Of a stretch of DNA of 64,000 nucleotides, positions 57,934 to 64,000 are shown piece by piece (position 1 is the first letter of the stretch; every line of letters starts with the position of its first letter). A program made the position numbers and the translations under genes. The stretch lies in NCBI GenBank assembly GCA_950295325.1, contig OX485807.1, positions 41,510,440 through 41,574,439 of the forward strand, in the 5' to 3' direction. Source of the stretch: Polytrichum commune (Eukaryota; Streptophyta; Polytrichopsida; Polytrichales; Polytrichaceae). The notes under the pieces are model-generated. The model worked only from the letters and a program-made list of their open reading frames with translations, made no database searches and was not told where the DNA came from.

Positions 57934-60900
57934 ATGATGAAGAGCATGTACTCCGCGACGGCGGCGACGACGGCGGCAGCCCCCTCGCCATCGGCATGGG
58001 GGGCGTCACGCATGCCCAATGTGGGGATTCGGGCACGGGTACCGCGCTCCGTTTCGGCTTGCGCGGCCGCCATGCCTGGGATGGGGGCGCTGCGATCCAG
58101 CCCTGTGCGATCTCTGAGCTCTGCGGGCAGGAACCGTGGAATGTTGCACGAGATGGCGGGGTTGGGGATGCCAGGATTGCCAGGATTCGGGTCGCCCACG
58201 CTAACCAAGAGGAGGCAGACTACGGGGCCAAAGGGGGAGGAAAGCAAACAGCCGCTGGGGTTGGGCATTGGGCTACCAGTGAGAGCGCAGGCGGCAGCGG
58301 GAGGGGCAGCGTTACCAGCCGAAACCCCAAAGAAGAAGATTTTGGGAATTGACGCGGTGACGTTTAAGAAAGTTGTGCCTCTGGGGTTGATGTTCTTTTG
58401 CATCCTGTTCAACTACACTATTCTTCGAGACACCAAGGACGTGTTGGTGGTGACGGCGAAAGGAAGTAGTGCGGAGATCATCCCGTTTCTTAAGACGTGG
58501 GTGAACTTGCCCATGGCCATCGGGTTCATGGTCATCTACACCAAGTTGTCGAACACTCTTACCAAAGAGCAGCTCTTTTACTCGTGCATCTTCCCCTTTA
58601 TTGCGTTTTTCGGCGCTTTTGCCTTCTTCATGTACCCGTTGGTTGATGTGTTGCATCCCACGGCTTTTGCCGACTTTGCCTTGGAGAAATTGGGGTCACG
58701 ATTCCTTGGGCCTATTGCCATCATTCGCAATTGGACTTTTGTGCTCTTCTACGTCATGGCCGAGCTTTGGGGTAGTGTGGTGGTGTCTGTGCTCTTTTGG
58801 GGTTTTGCCAACCAGGTGTGTCCTCCTTCCCAAAAATCCTTAATCGTTAACCTTTACCCATATGCTATGTATTTGCCTCATACCCTTGTTTTCCCCTTGA
58901 AAATGAAAAGCTTTGGATGTTTTGGTCGAGAATGTATAATCTCGGATTGAGCTGTTTCCACTGTCACAGTAACTGGTTACCAGTGTTTGTCTTATTTAGA
59001 GATATTCATAATTGGGTTGTCTGTCCACAACTTTTCAGTGCAATTCCGGAATGTGTTGTCTTCACAATTGTTATACATTGTTGTATTCCGTAAGTATTGT
59101 TACAGTAATTTCCAAGCTGCTGTGTGTACCGAGAATTGCGAAAGGTTGCTGTGGAAGACTTTGGACGTGATGAGGTGAATGGAGAGAGCAAGCTTGTTTG
59201 GGGAGCATTGGTGGTTATCTGAAAAATTGTCTTTGTTGTTTGTGACAGATTACAACCGTGGATGAAGCCAAGCAGTTTTACCCGCTTTTTGGGTTGGGTG
59301 CGAATGTGGCTCTTGTGTTCTCAGGGCGTACAGTCAAGTACTTCTCGCAACTTCGTACCAAGTTGCCACCGGGTGTCGATGGATGGGGCTACTCACTGAA
59401 GGGCATGATGGGTCTCGTTGTAATCCTAGGTTTTGTAATTGTAGGTATCTACTGGTGGACAAACAAGTACGTTGTGAATGATCCATCACTACCCAAGGCA
59501 GAGGGACGTAAAAAGGTTAGTGCTCATGAGCAATACATTCTTTCCTTTGGTCAATTTAATGCGTTCCATGATATACAACTATGTGGACATTTTAGAAAGA
59601 TTTGGATTTAGAGGCATGTGATGTATGCATATTGGCCTTGGACGTTGAGTTGGGTGGTCAGCTGTTTATGTTCTTTATTTGGAGTGTGTGTTCAATCTGC
59701 CAAATTTTCTCTTGGGTGATCCTACAAATCCTCCTATTTGTGACAAGTAAGATCCACTTTTTAATACAAGTGTCAGAAGTAACGAATTTTTACCAAAATG
59801 TAGTAGATTTGTGACCTAAGTTGGTTTCTTTGGCATCCTTTATGTCCTTCTCTTTATGTGGATTTTCTTGGAAAAGGTTTGAGGGATTTGGAGATTCATT
59901 CAACATACGTCTGTCACAGATCAACTTGTAAGTAACACTATTTGTCTATGAATGTGCAGAAAGCTAAGCCAAAGATGGGCATGGTTGAGAGTGCAAAGTT
60001 TTTGTTGACATCACGGTACATTCGAGATCTTGCTACTCTGGTGGTCGCTTATGGAATCAGTATCAATCTGGTTGAGGTCACATGGAAAGGCAAACTGAAA
60101 GCACAGGTACATATACTTTCTTATTTCACTCAGGCCAGTACTTTCTTGGAATGCATAAGTATTGGCTCATGTGTTTTTTGGAGCCTGTCATGCAACCCTA
60201 GTATATAGCTGTGGTGTTTGCAGTATTGTAACATTGTTTTATTGGTAAATCATAGTTCCTGTATGGGCTGTAGGTAATGAGAAACCGTGTCAATGATGAT
60301 CTTGCAATGTAGGGTTTATTTCTACTAGGTTGTTCCATTCATCACCTGTGGCTTGCCATGATTGACTTATTTGAAGCTGTGTTTTGTTATGGTTGCAACC
60401 CTATCACGAGGAATTTTTGTCATGTGATTGATATTGACTGGTTGACATCCCGAAGCATGAAGAGAAGTATACACCATGTCGCTCATCTTTCTGCTAATTA
60501 GGAAAAGTTGATGGTTGTTTATTCATTTCTAACATTTCTAACATTTTGTTTCATTGTGTGTATTTTCGTGCGAGTGCAGTTTCCAAGCCCTAATGACTAC
60601 TCCTCATTCATGGGTGACTTCTCGACATATACAGGAGTGGCAACTTTCATCATGATGTTGCTGAGTCGTTACATCTTCAAGAAATATGGATGGGGAGTGG
60701 CGGCTGCTATCACTCCCACAGTTCTACTTGTCACAGGAGTGGCCTTTTTTGGTCTTGTACTTTTCAGTGGCCCACTGACACCTGCTCTTGCAGGCATTGG
60801 ATTGACCCCATTGTTAGCTGCAGTTTATGTTGGAGCACTTCAAAATATTTTCAGCAAGAGTGCTAAGTACAGTTTATTTGATCCTTGCAAAGAGATGGCT

Positions 60901-62112
60901 TATATCCCCTTGGATGAGGACACTAAGGTACAGTTGCTCTGCAACCTCAATGCACCTTTGTGCTACAAGTTAGTTCAGGTTTGATGGAATGCACATTTTA
61001 GTGTACAAATCTGGTAAAATGTAGAGGGATCTACTGCTTTCTCACTCTTTTTGTTGTAAAATCATGTTTCAGGTGAAAGGAAAAGCTGCTATTGACGTTG
61101 TGTGCAACCCTCTTGGCAAGTCAGGAGGTGCTCTCATTCAACAATTCTTGATTTTGGGTTTTGGGTCTTTGGCAACTTCAACTCCATATTTAGGGGCCAT
61201 TCTTCTGGTCATTGTGCTGGCCTGGTTGGGTGCTGCACGTTCTTTGGATGCACAATTCACACCTCTGGTCCAAAAAGACCTAAAGGGAAAGTTACTCGAA
61301 GGCAAATTGTCAGCCATCTCAGCTGCTGTTATGGGTGGTCAAACCAAGCCAAAGAAAGAGGTAATTTTCCTTTTGTGATTTCCTCATTAGTGTCAATTTA
61401 ACTAAAGTTATGGATGGAAAGATAATTGATTTAACAGGTTAAGAGCTCGTAGTAGTGCAGAAAAGTGCATAAGCCTCCTCAAAATTATGATGTTTTCTTT
61501 GAATATGACGTACACAAAAGTAAATGGGCTTTGTTTAAGATCAGGAATTGTGGTGTCATGCTGTGCATGGGTGGATATCTCAGGAAACTGCTTCATAAGT
61601 GTAGCTGATATGCATTACAAACTGCAATCAGAAATTATGGTGTATATCATAATCATGCGACACTAATTTTATAAATTTCTAAAAAAAATTGTTGGTAGTG
61701 TATTGTGGCACATAATATACGAAGAATGCAATTGATGTGCGATCAACGAAGAAGTAAATAGAGTATATGATGCTATTGCAACACATGATCATTTAACATG
61801 ATGTAATTGGCCTCTGGATATTCACATTGTGGTTGTTGAACCTGACTTTTGGTCAAACTTTGTGAGGTGCAGGTTTTATACCGCTTTGTCAGTGTGCTCA
61901 ATGACCAAGGGTTCCTTGAAGGAAAATACGTTCCAGTTATCGACGGACAAACCCAGAACAGCCCTGCTGCTCCACCAGCAACCCCTGAAAGTGCCTCGGA
62001 ACCTGCAATCGTCGCTTCAAGCACTGATTTAGGTTCAAGCAATGGAGATGGGTCAGCAGTCCAAGAAGGCGGGACTGACGTCCCAACTTCAGAACCAGCT
62101 CCCAGCAAGTGA
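57934..62112 (+). CDS. Plastidic ATP/ADP translocase (NTT family), 6 exons, 723 aa
   Basis: Exons 57934-58815, 59249-59515, 59960-60106, 60580-60927, 61073-61360, 61873-62112 (TGA). All introns are phase 0 and GT-AG. The product exchanges cytosolic ATP for plastid ADP across the inner envelope. Residues 1-135 are Ala/Ser/Arg/Gly-rich and poor in acids, as in a transit peptide. The carrier domain then starts (KKVVPLGLMFFCILFNYTIL, RDTKDVLVVTAKGSS) and has about 12 hydrophobic segments. Blocks highly conserved in the family follow: MAELWGSVVVSVLFWGFANQ, LFGLGANVALVFSGRTVKYF, INLVEVTWK, SAKYSLFDPCKEMAYIPLDE, VVCNPLGKSGG. The four charged residues I recall as essential in Arabidopsis NTT1 (K155, E245, E385, K527) correspond to K187, E277, E422 and K564. 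The tail (from about 655) is Ser/Pro/Ala-rich and variable. Confidence 0.95.
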
Positions 62113-63010
62113 GATGGTCTTAACGAGAGTCACCTTAAAAACTTTGAGCCTGAAAAGGAAAGGAAATTGACAGTGTTACAGTGGTTTATACCCTGCGGGA
62201 ATTGATGGTTGTACCGAAAGCCGGTGTGATGCTGCTATCAATCAGCATTCACCTGTTGTTTATGTCAACCAATTGAGGGCTGGTGGAGTAGAAATCAAGA
62301 GACTGGCCCCAATTCAGTCTGGTTTACTATTTATCTGGCCTCAGTTTTGCATGTCAGGTACTTTTTATAGGTGAACAAGTAATATGGCATCTAGGCGCCA
62401 ACCCTGTTTTAACAGAGTTTATAATAACTCTGTAAAGGGTTAGTCTATTGCTGGTTGGAACTACATGAAATGCTGGCTGACTAGCGGCCTATGCAATTCT
62501 GATAGCTTCATCAACACATCACTGTCTATTTAGGTAAGGGTGATTTTATGTTACTCTAGACCTTTAAACATGGCAGACTGATGAAGGTGACTTGGACTTG
62601 TACTTTAGGATTAGCCGACAGTTCTCGATGAAAAGATAATGATGAAGGTTCTAATAATCTCGTAGGTGTCATTGGCTGCTGAAGGCAGGTATCTGAAATT
62701 GTTGGACCCCATGACATCTTCACTGAGTCATATAACTTTACTGATCACACCACAGTAATGTTCTTTCATGTGCAGTTGTATAATGTGCTTGTATTCTACG
62801 CAGGTCACGGGATGAAAATCTGAATGTGGACCTGTGACATATATGTTTTGGGACAACATGTTGATGGTACATATAATGGTGACTAGATTGGGTGTAATTG
62901 AAATTTCATTCTTTGTTGCAATGAATGTCACCTGGATCCTGTGTAAAGGGTGAATAAATTGCCTCACTATCATTGGTCCTGAACTTGTATGTGACATAAG
63001 TTATTACACT
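62113..63010 (+). other. Probable 3' UTR of the NTT gene
   Basis: Non-coding sequence follows the TGA. An AATAAA word occurs near 62,953 (GTGAATAAATTGCC) and another near 63,267 (GAATAAAACC); either could serve as a poly(A) signal. The transcript end is inferred. Confidence 0.35.
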
Positions 63011-64000
63011 GCGTTATATACAGATACTGCGTTGTAAGCAATCAATGGATTTTTGTTCTTCTATCGGTAGAGCGTTTACTCATGACTAGGGCTTTGTACA
63101 TGTTATCTGCTCCGAGAAGTGAGCTTGCTGTTGCTTGTCCCATGTTGTCTTGAGATGGAATGCTAGTAAATGCATAAAAATTGGTGGATTTCAGATACTG
63201 CCTGTACTTTGCTCTGCTTCAAGAATACATAAAGTTTCTGCATGATTCTGCAGGGAATATATATGAATAAAACCGAAATGGTTGCGGGTCAGGTCACTGA
63301 CTAGGAATAGAATCACTTCATCTACAGGGTTGCACCTATTGCATGAGTTGTAATTGGTACACATGCTATACATCAGGGTATGTGTAGCACATAAATAAAG
63401 TGCATCTCCTTCATGCATCAACGAAGGGTCATTATGCAAGTAAAATGTGCTTGCAATCAAATGAGTGAATTTGATATGAGATACACACACACACATACAC
63501 ACATACAAAACTTAATATGAGCTTCTCTGGGCATGTTGTTCTGGATTAAAAATGAGTTAGCACCCATGCCCTCAGATTGGCTTTTGGTAATACAAATTTC
63601 ACAATCAAGATGCAGAGATTATGAAATGTACCATTGACTTGTGTCCATGACTCCCTTGCGATGTTTGCTTCAGTGTCAGATAGCATAGAATGGTACATTG
63701 GCATAACTCAAGCACTTGATTCGCATTTAAAAATTCGAAAAAAAAGTGAAAAAGTTAATCTTTCTCACTTCTTGTGCCTCTAATAAGCGCTTTGCAATAG
63801 TAGATGTAACTGTTGAGAACAAGAGCAGGAATTGTGTGGAATACTGGATATGGCAGCAGCAGATGAGTGGAGTTTGCTTCTAGTCAATAATCTATTGTGC
63901 CATTGATTCTGCCTTACGTTACTAAGTGGGGATTAACCCTCTCCATCTACTTATCTCCTATCCAATCTCTGTTGGGTCTGCATTTTCTGCTTCAAAGTCT
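63011..64000. other. No gene seen; short (CA)n tract
   Basis: AT-rich intergenic DNA. A CACACACACACATACACACA tract lies at about 63,484-63,506. No coding region is supported. Confidence 0.4.

Noticed and set aside
57166-58412. Long minus-strand open frames of 205 and 249 codons opposite the NTT promoter and exon 1
   Set aside because: They overlap the well-supported NTT exon on the other strand, are Pro/Arg/Ser-rich from GC bias, and show no domain or splice structure.
1-64000. Bacterial-style systems (operons, CRISPR arrays, phage or plasmid modules)
   Set aside because: None seen. Spliced genes and eukaryotic transposon classes show this is nuclear DNA, and tandem repeats here lack the regular short-repeat and unique-spacer layout of CRISPR.

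Overview
This is nuclear DNA from a eukaryote, most likely a land plant or close streptophyte relative. It carries an intron-containing plastid-type ATP/ADP translocase gene, GT-AG introns, plant-style CACTA termini, a decayed plant-type LINE, a PIF/Harbinger element and many small terminal-inverted-repeat elements. The species cannot be named from the sequence. No bacterial operon, CRISPR array, rRNA or intact tRNA gene was seen.

Two host genes can be reconstructed exon by exon, both on the + strand. The first (23,703-33,863) is about 20 exons encoding a TTC39/IML2-family protein of roughly 650 residues. Only one very short exon near 27.42 kb is unresolved. The second (57,934-62,112) is six exons encoding a 723-residue plastidic NTT-type ATP/ADP carrier with a long plastid-targeting N-terminus. 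A third gene may begin at 2,342 on the minus strand, where only a candidate first exon is visible. The genes look independent.

Layout: 0.4-2.0 kb is a degenerate ~240-308 bp tandem repeat; 2.2-2.6 kb is the candidate first exon and its upstream region; 3.2-3.9 kb is a fold-back element. From 7.3 to 11.4 kb two related CACTA elements in opposite orientation sit in or beside a decayed open frame, and one carries a SINE-like tRNA-derived segment. 12.6-13.1 kb is a 515 bp TIR element with a perfect 27 bp TIR. 14.2-15.1 kb is a LINE remnant, 15.2-16.4 kb a decayed Tc1-type transposase, and 16.85-17.3 kb an acidic-repeat coding remnant. 19.9-21.4 kb holds two unexplained open frames. 23.2-33.9 kb is the TTC39-like gene, whose introns hold small transposons and a tandem triplication.

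34-57 kb is gene-poor and built from dispersed repeats, several nested in each other. They include a 1,306 bp Harbinger element with a TTA target duplication, two elements sharing another TIR, a TTAA-flanked MITE, and several families with two to six copies in this window. 57.2-58.3 kb is GC-rich and leads into the NTT gene. After 62.1 kb only its 3' region and simple repeats were seen. Nothing here amounts to a new multi-gene system; the most interesting material is the transposon archaeology and the two gene models.
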